A DNA stretch of 18,786 nucleotides from Elusimicrobiota bacterium (GCA_016715645.1 JADJZR010000031.1:1-18786), one strand, 5' to 3'. Shown: positions 6,034 through 15,079, counted from the first letter of the stretch. The notes: generated from the sequence alone by a model not told the origin. Made by a program: numbers and translations.

Positions 6034-7077
6034 TTAAACTCCAAGAAAGCGCCAGCTAACATCGCCTGCCAATTGCGATCCATTGCCATCAAATAGCCAG
6101 ATATCAAAACGACTCGGCGTGCCTAAGACGATATTGTCATATACCGCGGTTAACGGCACTGACTCAGGCCAGGAGATAGGATGGCGCCTTCGCGCGGCGT
6201 AGGAATTGGCCAAAGTAACGGTTTTGGCGCCACTGGCGTTGGTAGTGACCCGGCCAGATTCTTCAGTGGCATTGATGTCCAGGCGCAGAGTTGGTGCAAT
6301 GCGCAACAGGAGCCCGTTGCCCGTAGCGGCAGCGACATTGATCCTGGCATAGGCCAGCGTTGCCTTGATCGGGTTGTTGGTGAAATTGGTCCAATTGGTA
6401 TTGTCAAGGCTGGCCTGGAGCGTGGTCGTAATAGTGCCAGACATCGCGATAATGCTGGAAAGATCAGCCGTCAGTGTACCACTATAAGCGTCGGCACTGC
6501 CGGCGGTGCCAATATCCCAAGTCGTGGTCGTTAAGCTGGAACTGGCGCCAGTTGAATAACTGCACGCCAAGTTGGTGTAGGTGTTAGCCACGTTCGGCCA
6601 TAGGGTGTTAACCGTAACCGCACTTTTTTCTGACCAGGCGGTCATCTGTCCGAAACGGTCAGTGTTGCTATAGATGTTAACAGCCCCAGCCGCAATACTG
6701 GTGGTGTAGGACCCGACGAAAAATTGATTGTCATCCAGTGTGACGACGACATCTGCATAGGTGGCATTGGTGGAATACTGGCCAACAGCATCTAGGGCCT
6801 TAATCCAAAAGCGCCAGGGGCCAGGCTGCACGTCGCGGGTCATCAAGCGCAACCCGTCCACGCGATCAATGAGGCGGGCGGTGTCCCAGGTTCCTGACGC
6901 GCCGCCGCGAATTTCATAGCGCCAGATGTCGGTATCGTAGGCGGGAGGCCAGCTCAGTCGCACTTCCCCCCCAACCTCAACAGCCCACAGGGCCATGATG
7001 TCTGTGGGCGGGTAATTGCCCACCGGGACGCCATAGTTGAGGATGGTCCACAAGCTGTGCAGGCCGATATCGGCCAC
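6034..7077 (-). CDS. Tail-tip/host-recognition protein, C-terminal segment (frameshifted gene)
   Basis: This frame holds roughly the last 345 residues of a large tail-tip protein. It opens in the middle of a domain (ADIGLHSLWTILNYGVPVGN), followed by a fibronectin-III-like domain (VEVGGEVRLSWPPAYDTDIW to PGPWRFWIKALDAVGQYS) and a long beta-rich C-terminal region with Thr/Ser-rich strands and NNTNW-like loops. The end sits 3 bases before the next tail gene. The ATG at 7077 has no convincing binding site and is inside a domain, so this is not an independent gene. The true reading enters from the previous frame near 7095. Host recognition is a family-level inference from lambda J-like proteins. 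Confidence 0.65.
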   Translation of the reverse strand: MADIGLHSLWTILNYGVPVGNYPPTDIMALWAVEVGGEVRLSWPPAYDTDIWRYEIRGGASGTWDTARLIDRVDGLRLMTRDVQPGPWRFWIKALDAVGQYSTNATYADVVVTLDDNQFFVGSYTTSIAAGAVNIYSNTDRFGQMTAWSEKSAVTVNTLWPNVANTYTNLACSYSTGASSSLTTTTWDIGTAGSADAYSGTLTADLSSIIAMSGTITTTLQASLDNTNWTNFTNNPIKATLAYARINVAAATGNGLLLRIAPTLRLDINATEESGRVTTNASGAKTVTLANSYAARRRHPISWPESVPLTAVYDNIVLGTPSRFDIWLFDGNGSQLAGDVSWRFLGV

Positions 7078-7566
7078 CCGTGCAAACGCGGATTTCGTAG
7101 TTGGTCCCCGGTGTCACCTCATTGGTCATGGCGTCGTTGTCGGGACCGTAATGGCTCCCGCGCAGGGTATTGCCTTGCAACAGTCGCACGCTGAAATGAT
7201 GGCCATAGGGGTAGTTGGCATTCTGCCAGCTCAGGCGGAGACGGGTAGCGTAGGTGCCATCTAGGCGGCGGAATCGTTCTGCTACCGCCGCGAGATTGAC
7301 AGGGGCTGGCACCGCAAACGGCGACGGCAACTCGGTATCGGGATAGGTGGGCGTGGCGGCGATGGCGTTGGAATAGACGGCCGGGTCATATTCTTCCAGG
7401 CGCAATTGATACCGGCCAGGGATTCATCATTGACCGTCAGCGCGCGCAACGCGTTTTGCAGTCAAAGCCAGCGGGTGGGTCAGGAGTGTCGCGTCGCCTA
7501 CCGAGATGGCCCGGCCTTCGTCGCGCACGGTACAATCAACATACAGATTGCGCAGGGTGTAAGCGT
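7078..7566 (-). pseudogene. Tail-tip protein, middle segment broken by at least four frameshifts
   Basis: Between the two long ORFs the coding potential moves through three frames. From about 7572 it reads LNAYTLRNLYVDCTVRDEGR and AISVGDATLLTHPLALTAK. After a shift near 7445 it reads RALTVNDESLA, and after another near 7415 it reads RYQLRLEEYDPAVYSNAIAA and a fibronectin-III-like domain (PAPVNLAAVAERF, TRLRLSWQNANYPYGHHFSV, TPGTNYEIRV). A fourth shift near 7095 rejoins the C-terminal frame. The sense across the breaks is continuous, so the gene was recently whole, or is whole with indel errors in the sequence. An isolated 142-codon ORF ending at 6977 covers part of this and is not a separate gene. 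Confidence 0.6.
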
Positions 7567-8616
7567 TCAGTCGCTCATTGCGCTACGGCTGGCCTCCTGG
7601 AAATCCTGAATCCCCGGCAGGGACACGGCGCCTTCTATCCAGGGCACGGTGTTGGTGGCTAAGCCTGCATGGGCGGCAGTGGCATAGGCAGTGCCCCAGG
7701 GGCCGCCGGTCTTGCCTGCAGGTGGGTCGGTGTCGGTAAACCCCACCCGCACATAAGTAGGTGTTTCTCGGCGGGCTGGCCGGGTGATCGTCAAGCTGCC
7801 CGCCAGGATATGGCTGGAGGTTAATGCGCGCGAGACGTTGGTCGCGTTGTCGGGCACCAGGCGCAAGCCAGTCGCGGTGTGATCGATGAGGCAGTGAGCA
7901 TAGGCGCGCAGCATCTCCACATGATCGTAAACATCAGCAGGCGAATTGATGACCAGGCTACAGGTCCATCGCGGGGCGCTGCCCACCTCCTCATCACAAT
8001 AATTGATGGCCGGGAGCGAAGCGGTCCAGTCGATGGTTTCTCCGGAGCGCACCAGTACGTCCGCAAGGATCAGGGCGGGGTTAGTGCTATAGACGACGAT
8101 GCCGGTGCGGGGGTCGTACAGCTTGAGCCCGCGGATAACGGCGGTGGGGGCGCTTGGGAAATTATCGGTACTCTGAATTTTGAGTACGCTATAGGCGATG
8201 GCGATCGCTCGTTGGTTAAAGGTGCCGCGCAGGGTGTCGGCATAACCGGGCACGGTCGCGGCCAGCCAGGGGTCTACGCCCTGGGTCGCGGTGCCCAGGT
8301 AGTCCGATCGCTCGATATTGCTGGTCTCGCCCGCGGCCACTAACTCCTCAATGGCGGTAATCTCTCGCCGGCGCATGGCGAGCATGGTCAGATAGTAGCC
8401 GCCCTCAAACTGTACGGCCTGCACGGAGCCAATGAGGCCCTTGGTCTGCACACGCCCATAGATGAGGGGGGCGCGACTGCCCAGGGCGGCGACGGTGGCC
8501 GTGGCCTTTTCCTGATTGCTTGCGATAATGGCATTGCGATAGGCAATCCGCTCGATTGCCGTGCGCGGTGGGGTGGCGGTTTGCGTGTCCTGCCAAGAGC
8601 GGCTGCGTGTGCCCAT
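7567..8616 (-). CDS. Tail-tip/host-recognition protein, N-terminal segment (lambda J-like, putative phage tail protein domain)
   Basis: The 349-residue frame starts MGTRSRSWQDTQTATPP and contains NQEKATATVAALGSRAPLIY and GRVQTKGLIGSVQAVQFEGG, a hub-like domain. It then has YDPRTGIVVYSTNPALILAD and CSLVINSPADVYDHVEMLRA, the pattern I know from phage tail-tip hub proteins (the Phage-tail_3/COG4733 type). These cap the tail, contact the host and help open the tube. The frame ends just after ASRSAM, and sense continues in another frame. Start ATG 8616 overlaps the previous stop (TAATG). Together with the next two entries the intact gene would encode about 860 residues, a normal size for this family. 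Confidence 0.7.
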   Translation of the reverse strand: MGTRSRSWQDTQTATPPRTAIERIAYRNAIIASNQEKATATVAALGSRAPLIYGRVQTKGLIGSVQAVQFEGGYYLTMLAMRRREITAIEELVAAGETSNIERSDYLGTATQGVDPWLAATVPGYADTLRGTFNQRAIAIAYSVLKIQSTDNFPSAPTAVIRGLKLYDPRTGIVVYSTNPALILADVLVRSGETIDWTASLPAINYCDEEVGSAPRWTCSLVINSPADVYDHVEMLRAYAHCLIDHTATGLRLVPDNATNVSRALTSSHILAGSLTITRPARRETPTYVRVGFTDTDPPAGKTGGPWGTAYATAAHAGLATNTVPWIEGAVSLPGIQDFQEASRSAMSD

Positions 8617-8954
8617 TAGGCGGCCATCCCCGCGAGCTTGATCGTGACATCCCGGCGCGCGTAAGCGGCTGAGACTTTGGGCGCGGGATAGCCTACATAA
8701 ATACAGGTGTAGGTGGTGTTATCCTCTGGCCAGGTATAACTGAAGCTCAGGCTTTTATGGGCGGCATAGTGAGCCATGAGGGTGGCCAGTTCCGTGGTGG
8801 TAAGTTGGTTGAGATTCAGGGTAAATGCCCACTGCGTGGCCGCGAACATCACCCGCACTCGGGCTGTGCCGTCGTCGCCATAATCCACCTGGGCGCCGTC
8901 ATTTGGCTCGCGAGTGCTGCTGACATCATGGGACAGGGTGGGGAAAGCACTCAT
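8616..8954 (-). CDS. Minor tail (tail-tip) protein, lambda M-like
   Basis: The 112-residue product has VDYGDDGTARVRVMF, LNLNQLTTTELATLMAHYAA and SLSFSYTWPEDNTTYTCIYV. The order 'fGDG..R', a helix that begins TT.E...L..HY..H, and a beta strand with F-x-Y-x-W-P resembles the phage minor tail protein M family, which sits between the tape measure and the J-like protein in lambda. Its position here, two genes after the tape measure and directly before the J-like gene, agrees. Start ATG 8954 overlaps the stop of the upstream gene (ATGA) and has GGAG at good spacing. The family call is by pattern only. Confidence 0.6.
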   Translation of the reverse strand: MSAFPTLSHDVSSTREPNDGAQVDYGDDGTARVRVMFAATQWAFTLNLNQLTTTELATLMAHYAAHKSLSFSYTWPEDNTTYTCIYVGYPAPKVSAAYARRDVTIKLAGMAA

Positions 8955-9454
8955 GATCCAGACTCCAGGTAGTATAGCTTGCCGCCCCAGGTGATAGCTG
9001 TGCCTGGAGGCGGCATATAGTTGAGCAAGGGTGGCGCGAGGATGATATCCGGCAACCGGGACCGGCCCAGACTGACGGATGCCAGGCTCATTTCGACACT
9101 CTTGGTGGTGACGCGAATCACCTGATTGACGTAGCCCGTGAAAAGTAACACGGACTGCGCCGGGACGGCATTGGCCAGGTAGGCCCAGACGCTCACTGTC
9201 GCCTGTTCCAAAGCATCGCCTAAGACGATGGCGGAGGCGGCGTTATCGGTGTTGGGCATGAAAAGAGTCCAATCGGTGGGCGATTGGCGCTGAATACGGG
9301 CACCACCCAGCCAGGTTGCGCCGTCATGGGTGACCTCACCGCGCGAGGAATAGCGCAAGATGGCCGCGCCGCTGGTGAAAGCGACCAGGTAGCCTGGGGA
9401 GGTAACGGGCGCAGCGATGGCCGCCAGCGCGGCGCTGTCGAGGGTACGGGGCAT
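8951..9454 (-). CDS. Tail-tip/hub-associated phage protein
   Basis: The 167-residue product starts PRTLDSAALAAIAAPVTSPG and has ILRYSSRGEVTHDGATWLGG near residue 35, a strand-rich centre and the end RLPDIILAPPLLNYMPPPGT followed by AITWGGKLYYLESGS. The opening helix, 'lRys.rGdvthdG.tW' strand and closing Trp-Gly-Gly-Lys-x-Tyr motif are known to me from tail-tip proteins of proteobacterial siphoviruses (similar to DUF2163/BR0599-type proteins, though shorter). ATG 9454 overlaps the tape measure stop (TGATG), so the two are translationally coupled. Probably forms part of the ring at the tail end; not verified. Confidence 0.6.
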   Translation of the reverse strand: MPRTLDSAALAAIAAPVTSPGYLVAFTSGAAILRYSSRGEVTHDGATWLGGARIQRQSPTDWTLFMPNTDNAASAIVLGDALEQATVSVWAYLANAVPAQSVLLFTGYVNQVIRVTTKSVEMSLASVSLGRSRLPDIILAPPLLNYMPPPGTAITWGGKLYYLESGS

Positions 9455-12400
9455 CAGTAACCCGCCTCGCCGCCCAGGCTGGTAACGACGGTTTCAACTT
9501 CAATCCGGGAGGGGATGCTGGTGACCGCGGCGGCCAGGCTGTCCGTCGCTTGGGCCAGTGACGCGGCGGTGGCCTGCCGGGCATTCTCGGTGCGCTCTTG
9601 CGACTGCCGCAAGGCTTGTAGCTCGTCATTAAGTTGGGCGATGGCTGTACGCAGGTCTGCGCTATCGCCGGCTTCGCTCTGGATGAGGTTGTTGACGGCG
9701 ACACCAGGATCGGTTTCCATGGCGCTGACGGGTTTAGGAGTGAGTATTCTGCTTAAGTTGCCAAATCCGTTCAACAGAGTCTTGTTGATCCAGCCAAGAT
9801 TGTTCACCATCGCGGTTTTCTGACTCTCAACCGCCTTCACGACATCGCTGAGCTTTTCGGCCTTGGCGGCAATGATATCCAGCTTGAGATTACTCGCCTC
9901 GGCCATGGAGATTTGGCCATCGCCGTTGACATCGGCGATCTTGATTAAATCCTTGATTTGCGCATCCGTCATGATCCCCTTATAGGATTTCTGTAATTCC
10001 GAGAATGACAGTTGGCCATTCTTATCGGCATCAACCAGTCCGAACTTTTCGGATAGGCTATTCGCAACGGAGAGCACCACGGACTCGGCGGCGGTGAGGA
10101 GTCCGTCGCGGTCTTTGTCCAGCACATCAAAAATCTTTTTGACCCACGCCTCAGGATATTTGACATTGACCAGTGCTTTGAGCAGTTCGTCCTTTCCCAG
10201 CCGCTTGTCCCCAGAGGCATCTAAGCCGCTCACCACGTCGCGCAACGAGGTATAGAGGTTGAGCCGCACCGCCTCCAGCTTATCGATTAGCCCATCGCCG
10301 TTCTCATCGAGGAGTTCGTAGATAGCTTTAAGCTGCTTGTCATCCACCACGCCATTGAGTGCCGTGCGCAGCTCTTCAAGCGAGAGGCTGCCGTCCTTGT
10401 TCTTGTCGAATTTCTCAAAGAGCGGCGCCAGGTTGCTGGCAATTAGCAGTGGCAGTTGCTCCAGTGCGCCGATTTGCCCATCGCCGTTCTTGTCTAACAC
10501 CGCCATCAGTCTGGCGATCTCCTCCTTACCTGCCAATGGACCCAGGGCGTCGGTAAGCTCCATCCCACTGATGGTTTTATCGCGGTTGCTGTCAAAGTTG
10601 GTATAGCCCTTGCCCATTTCGCGGGCCAGGGCGGTCAACAGGGCGGTGTTGAAGTTAGGCGTGGCGATTGGTTTGCCATTCTCATCCACCCGTTTCGCCA
10701 GATCCTCGGCGGCGTAGATCATCAGCATCATGGCGCGGGAAGCGTCGTCCCCCGCCTGGTCGAGTTCTTGCCGGCGTTGCATCGCCAGGGCTCCGGCCTC
10801 GTTGCCCAGGGTCTTGGCCAGTCGAATGTGGAGATCAGTCAAGTCAACTATCGGCCCTTTGATTTTCGAGATAGAGTCGGCCAGTTCGGGGAAAAGCAGC
10901 TTTAGCTCATCCAGGTGGCTGCCCAGGATAGCCATTTGCTCCGTGGTCAGCTTACCGGATTTATAGAGCGCCAGCAGGGCGTCTTTGTTGGCTGGCAGGG
11001 TCATGCCCCACTTTCTGAAGATATCGGTCATCTCCGCCATCGCTTTTTTGGCTGGATCGATTGGATCTATCCAGTTAGTGAATTTCTCCTGTGAATCAAA
11101 CAGCGCATCGAATGCTGGACCGAGTTGCATCATGGCGACATAGGCAGCGCGTCCGGCTTCGGTGGTGAGATCCAGCCCCTCAACCAAGTCCATGAAGGCT
11201 TCGCGGTCGGTGGGGATAACGAGGGATTGCCCCAGTTCCTTGAACGTGCGGTCTATCTCTTGCTGGGCGGCATGAGCCTGATGGGCGAATATCTTTTGTG
11301 GTCCGAAAAACTGCTCGGCATAAAACGATTGGAGCTGCAAGAGTCCCTGCATACCGATTCCGGCTGCGTCGGCGGCTGCGGCCAGTTGGTTGGCGACATC
11401 AATAAATGCTTGCCCAGTGGCGCCAATCTTGAACCCAGAGAGGGTCATGGCGGCGTCGAGGCCGGTCAGGTTGAGGGCCATGCGGCCAATAGCTTCGGCG
11501 GTGGTTTCGCCGGCTTGCTTCATCGTGTTGGCGTAATCTACTAACTTCAGAGCGTTGCCCAACGTGTCCTTATTATCCAGCCCCAACCGAGTGCCCATCT
11601 CCTGGCCCTGGAAGGCTTCGGCCATACCGACTGCGGCCTTAGCCGCCAGCATACCGCGCTCGATCTGGTTGGCCATATCCTCCATGGTGCCCTGCAAACT
11701 GCCGACTACGCTGGACATGACGACGGCAACGGCGTCTCCGGTGGCGGCGGCGTGCTTGATGATATCGGTGAAGGCAATCTGAAGCGCCTGCTCGGCATTG
11801 GCCGCGTAATTCATCAAGCCATTTTTCCCCCAGTTTTCCATACTCGCTTTCTCCAAGGATGCCTTGACCGCGGCCTCCACGTCCTTTCCGTAAAAGTCGG
11901 CCATGGCCTGGGAAACCTTGGCGAAGCCTTCTAGCAGAGCCCGTTGTTCCTCTGGGTCTACATTCGCGGTCCCCATATCATTCATGCCAAACGTCAGGCC
12001 AAAGGCCCCTTTTACGCCTAATCCGCCCTCGAATTGATCGGTGCGCCCGGTGGTGGTCGCGCCATAGGCGCCGTATCTGGGTTCCTGGTCTTTGAAATAC
12101 TTGTTAAGGATCAAGGCGCCAGCGGCGACCAAGGGGAGCGCATAGGCCGCGATCACGCCCGCGCCAGCGGCGGCGCCCATAGCGGAGCCGCTCGTGGCCG
12201 CGCCCCATGCGGTGCCAATCGTTGAGAACATGTTTGTTGAAAACATGCCCATGACGCCTTCAGCGACACCGCTCAAGAAGGTGCTCCCCAGTTGGAATGC
12301 GGTAGAAAACATTGAGCCGATGGGCGAAAGGAGCTGAAGCCGCCAAGTACATTCCCCGCTGGCGGCCTGGCCAGCGGCGCCCGCGACGCTTGAGCCGCCC

Positions 12401-14700
12401 ACCATGCTGGTGGTGATCGCCACCACCAGGGGTTTCGTCAGCAGGGCGTGAGCGACTTCCGCCAGCCAGGATAAGATGGCGTTTTTCAGGCTTTCCAGGG
12501 TGGTCTTGGTGCCGCTGAATAGGTCTTTCCAAAGGCCGGCGAAGGTGTCATCAATCCTTTTTACAGCATTCTTCCAGACTTCGGACCAGGCGTTGGCGTC
12601 CTTACCGTTTTTGGCTTGCTGCTCCCCAAGTTCCTCTAGGGCGACCTTGGCCCGTTCGGCGGCGGGACCGCCTTCGGCAATGATCTTGTTCAGGGCGTCA
12701 CTGTCTTCCTTTAAGGTGCGCGCGGCGGCGCCTTCTCGATCATACTTATCAATCAAGTCTTCAGCAGCATTGCCGGCGGTGTCATAGTCCTTTTTGAGCT
12801 TTTTCAGCATCTCGCCGTATTCGGTGCCGGTGATGTCGCCCTTGGCCATGGCTTTGTCTAAAACGGCGGTTGCCTCGGCCAGGTTTTCAGCGTCATCGCG
12901 GGCGGGGAGGTATTTCTTGATGAGGGCATCAAGCTCGCTGGCGTATTTATTGGCGGCCTTGGCGGCGGTGTTGTTGGCCGCGCCCGCGCCTTTCGCTGCG
13001 GCCGCGCCGGCCTTGGCGCCGGCGCCTGCTTTGCCATGGGCGCCGGCCAGGTTAGCCTGCTCGAAGGCGTGGAGCTTGGCGGCCATGGCGGCTTTGGCAT
13101 TATCAGCCGCTAATTCGCGCTCAAGCTCGGCGTAATCGCTTTCCACCTGATTGACGGCGCGGATGTTATCGGCTTTCTTGGCGATTTCCTGGCTGGCGGC
13201 GGCGATCCCGGCGGCAGCGCGCTTGCCGGCTTTCGCCAGCATGTCGGTGTATTTCGCTTCGTCCGCCAGTCCTTGCTTGAGGCGATCAAAGTTAAAACCC
13301 GACTCCAAGGTCATGGCTATCTCGCCGGCTAGGACGCCAGCCGAGCGACCAATCCAGCGGAACAGGTTCATGACGTAGTTGACGGCGCTCGAGGTCGCGG
13401 ACATTAGTCCCGACATGGTACTTATCCGCGCGGACAAGACGGCGCTCGCCATGTGGCGATAAGCGACAACACTGTTAAAGACTCCGGCGACGTAACCCGA
13501 GAAGGTATCCCAGACGGCCCCGGAATAACTGGCGGTCGTCTCCCACACTGCGGACACCGTAGCCCCGACCGTCGTCGTCGTCTGGCCGATGGTGATCGTT
13601 TCATCGCGTAGGGTGTACAGGACGCCAATCAGGGCGCCGATGCCGGCAATGGCTAGGGTTATCGGGTTGGCCAAGAGGATCGCCGTAAAGACGCCCCACA
13701 CGCCCGTAGCGATGCCCACAGCGGCACTAAGCGCGGTCATCAAGCCAATGGCCCCGCCGATGGCGCCCGCCGTGGCCGCGATAGCGGTGGTGGTGTCTGA
13801 CCAAACGCCAGTCTTCAGTTCGTTGTAGGTGGTGGCGATGCTCGCACCCAGGCTGGTCATGGTGCTCCCGAAGGCGCTGGCCACCCCATTGGCCCCGGTC
13901 ATCCCCTCGCCCAGGCTGGCGATACCACTGCTAACATCGTTGAGCACGGCGATGACTCCTTGCGTCAGGCCGGTGTCGCCCATTTTTACCCAGAATTGAT
14001 CCCAGGCATCGCCCAGGTTGGAGATTGAGCCCTCCAGGGTCTTGGCTTGACGTTCCATGCCGCCGGCAAACTGGACATTGCCAATGTCCAGCAGGTACTT
14101 TTCGATGGCCTGTGCGTTGTTGCCAATGGTGGTGGTGACACCTTGGAAGGTGAGTGATACCTCGTCGCCGTTTTGTTTGGCCTTGATGCCAAACTCCTTG
14201 AGCCGCTCAAACTCGCCCGTGGCCGCATCCGCGACCGCCTCGATCATCTGGTTGAGGCTCTTGCCCATGGCGCCCGCCGTGTTGCCATAGCTGGTGAGCG
14301 CGGCCATTGAAGGGTCTAGGCCCATTGACTTCAGTTTAATGAACCCCTGGACCGCTTGCTCCAGGCTATAGGGCGTCTGGGCTGCGAAGCCTTGGAGCAC
14401 TTCCCATGCGGTGGTGGCTTTTGCGACTGACCCCGTGACGGTCTCCAGGCTGGCGCGTAATAGCCCCGCTTCACGATTGGCCGACATAAATGACGACGCC
14501 AAGGCCGAGACAGACAGGGCCGCCCCTGCCGTCATCGCCAGGCCGCCAGGGGAGCCCGCCAGGCTGGCCATGGCGCCATCCGCCCGCCTGGCCGCTGGCT
14601 CGATGTTACCCAAGGCCCCTTGGACCTGCCGCAGCCCCACGATGGCGGCGCTACCATCGGCATTGATCCGCAGTTGGACGGTAAGGGGCCCACTAGCCAT
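9454..14700 (-). CDS. Tail tape measure protein with eight EF-hand loops
   Basis: The tape measure fixes tail length and is threaded through the tube. The 1748-residue product has the usual N-terminal tape-measure domain (residues about 1-260, with ALASSFMSANREAGLLRASL, the ATGEFERLKEFGIKAK segment and LGDAWDQFWVKMGDTG) and a hydrophobic stretch at about 303-363. An Ala/Gly/Lys-rich linker lies near 550-590 and a second hydrophobic segment near 830-866. Eight EF-hand loops fill 1370-1601, and a C-terminal coiled coil (about 1680-1748) follows. At about 0.15 nm per residue, an inferred tail would be around 260 nm. The gene is open throughout, but residues 783-791 look like a compensated frameshift: the neighbouring frame reads NVLGGFSS, more like its surroundings. 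ATG 14700 has GGGAGAG upstream and overlaps the DUF1799 stop. Confidence 0.93.
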   Translation of the reverse strand: MASGPLTVQLRINADGSAAIVGLRQVQGALGNIEPAARRADGAMASLAGSPGGLAMTAGAALSVSALASSFMSANREAGLLRASLETVTGSVAKATTAWEVLQGFAAQTPYSLEQAVQGFIKLKSMGLDPSMAALTSYGNTAGAMGKSLNQMIEAVADAATGEFERLKEFGIKAKQNGDEVSLTFQGVTTTIGNNAQAIEKYLLDIGNVQFAGGMERQAKTLEGSISNLGDAWDQFWVKMGDTGLTQGVIAVLNDVSSGIASLGEGMTGANGVASAFGSTMTSLGASIATTYNELKTGVWSDTTTAIAATAGAIGGAIGLMTALSAAVGIATGVWGVFTAILLANPITLAIAGIGALIGVLYTLRDETITIGQTTTTVGATVSAVWETTASYSGAVWDTFSGYVAGVFNSVVAYRHMASAVLSARISTMSGLMSATSSAVNYVMNLFRWIGRSAGVLAGEIAMTLESGFNFDRLKQGLADEAKYTDMLAKAGKRAAAGIAAASQEIAKKADNIRAVNQVESDYAELERELAADNAKAAMAAKLHAFEQANLAGAHGKAGAGAKAGAAAAKGAGAANNTAAKAANKYASELDALIKKYLPARDDAENLAEATAVLDKAMAKGDITGTEYGEMLKKLKKDYDTAGNAAEDLIDKYDREGAAARTLKEDSDALNKIIAEGGPAAERAKVALEELGEQQAKNGKDANAWSEVWKNAVKRIDDTFAGLWKDLFSGTKTTLESLKNAILSWLAEVAHALLTKPLVVAITTSMVGGSSVAGAAGQAASGECTWRLQLLSPIGSMFSTAFQLGSTFLSGVAEGVMGMFSTNMFSTIGTAWGAATSGSAMGAAAGAGVIAAYALPLVAAGALILNKYFKDQEPRYGAYGATTTGRTDQFEGGLGVKGAFGLTFGMNDMGTANVDPEEQRALLEGFAKVSQAMADFYGKDVEAAVKASLEKASMENWGKNGLMNYAANAEQALQIAFTDIIKHAAATGDAVAVVMSSVVGSLQGTMEDMANQIERGMLAAKAAVGMAEAFQGQEMGTRLGLDNKDTLGNALKLVDYANTMKQAGETTAEAIGRMALNLTGLDAAMTLSGFKIGATGQAFIDVANQLAAAADAAGIGMQGLLQLQSFYAEQFFGPQKIFAHQAHAAQQEIDRTFKELGQSLVIPTDREAFMDLVEGLDLTTEAGRAAYVAMMQLGPAFDALFDSQEKFTNWIDPIDPAKKAMAEMTDIFRKWGMTLPANKDALLALYKSGKLTTEQMAILGSHLDELKLLFPELADSISKIKGPIVDLTDLHIRLAKTLGNEAGALAMQRRQELDQAGDDASRAMMLMIYAAEDLAKRVDENGKPIATPNFNTALLTALAREMGKGYTNFDSNRDKTISGMELTDALGPLAGKEEIARLMAVLDKNGDGQIGALEQLPLLIASNLAPLFEKFDKNKDGSLSLEELRTALNGVVDDKQLKAIYELLDENGDGLIDKLEAVRLNLYTSLRDVVSGLDASGDKRLGKDELLKALVNVKYPEAWVKKIFDVLDKDRDGLLTAAESVVLSVANSLSEKFGLVDADKNGQLSFSELQKSYKGIMTDAQIKDLIKIADVNGDGQISMAEASNLKLDIIAAKAEKLSDVVKAVESQKTAMVNNLGWINKTLLNGFGNLSRILTPKPVSAMETDPGVAVNNLIQSEAGDSADLRTAIAQLNDELQALRQSQERTENARQATAASLAQATDSLAAAVTSIPSRIEVETVVTSLGGEAGY
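9898..10593 (-). repeat. Four tandem EF-hand pairs within the tape measure protein
   Basis: Loops begin at residues 1370, 1403, 1432, 1465, 1494, 1528, 1557 and 1590, spacing 33/29/33/29/34/29/33, so the unit is a pair of EF-hands of about 62 residues repeated four times. Examples are DSNRDKTISGME, DKNGDGQIGALE, DKNKDGSLSLEE, DENGDGLIDKLE and DVNGDGQISMAE. Every loop has Asp at position 1, Asp/Asn/Ser at 3, Asp/Asn at 5 and Glu at 12. Position 6 is Gly in six of eight loops (Lys in loops 1 and 5). Calcium binding is very plausible. DNA of the units is diverged, so the duplications are old. Confidence 0.9.
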
Positions 14701-15079
14701 GACTGATTCTCTCCCGGGTGTTGGGATGGGGTTGGACCGGCGCCTTGGGGGCTTTGGCGCGCTTCTCGCTCATGATGGCCAGGAACTCCCGCTCCATGAT
14801 CTGCACGTCGTCGAACAGCCGCGGGGGATCGCCCCGCAACTGCATCGCCGCTTGCACCCCGGCATAGTCGAGCCCAGTGGGTGTGCCGTCCATGCCGGCG
14901 CGCTGCCATTGGGTTTCGACCGCCAGGAAAAGATCGACGCTGGCGACGTTCTCAGGCCACAGTTCCACGGCTTCACAACAACCGCACCAGGTGTGCTCGC
15001 CGCGCCCTTCCATACAGACGCGGCAGGTGTTAAGACCCTGGCCAGGGGTGGCGTCATGGCGCCACCGCAGCCAGGCCAT
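14693..15079 (-). CDS. DUF1799 tail assembly protein (T part of the G-T chaperone)
   Basis: The 128-residue frame has a Cys/His cluster near the start (NTCRVCMEGRGEHTWCGCCE), WPENVASVDLFLAVETQWQ, TGLDYAGVQAAMQLRGDPP and LFDDVQIMEREFLAIM. This is the DUF1799 family, a phage protein between the tail chaperone G-like gene and the tape measure. The ATG at 15079 overlaps the stop of that gene. More likely the domain is made as the end of a fusion by -1 frameshifting at 15082-15088, as in lambda gpGT. The fused product would be 273 residues. Expected role: chaperone that delivers tape measure and tail tube subunits. The stop overlaps the tape measure ATG. Confidence 0.8.
   Translation of the reverse strand: MAWLRWRHDATPGQGLNTCRVCMEGRGEHTWCGCCEAVELWPENVASVDLFLAVETQWQRAGMDGTPTGLDYAGVQAAMQLRGDPPRLFDDVQIMEREFLAIMSEKRAKAPKAPVQPHPNTRERISHG
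15047..15066 (-). other. Stem-loop downstream of the frameshift site
   Basis: On the minus-strand transcript GGTGGCG (15066-15060) pairs perfectly with CGCCACC (15053-15047) across a 6-base loop CCATGA. It lies 15 bases after the slippery heptamer. That spacing is longer than the 5-9 optimum, but CCTGG/CCAGG flanks could extend it. Likely stimulator of -1 frameshifting. Confidence 0.5.

Noticed and set aside
9515..14290. Many open frames on the plus strand opposite the tape measure (for example 11125-11544 and 12794-13135)
   Set aside because: They are shadows of the long minus-strand gene: composition follows the antisense of Ala/Gly codons, there are no binding sites, and no recognisable domains.
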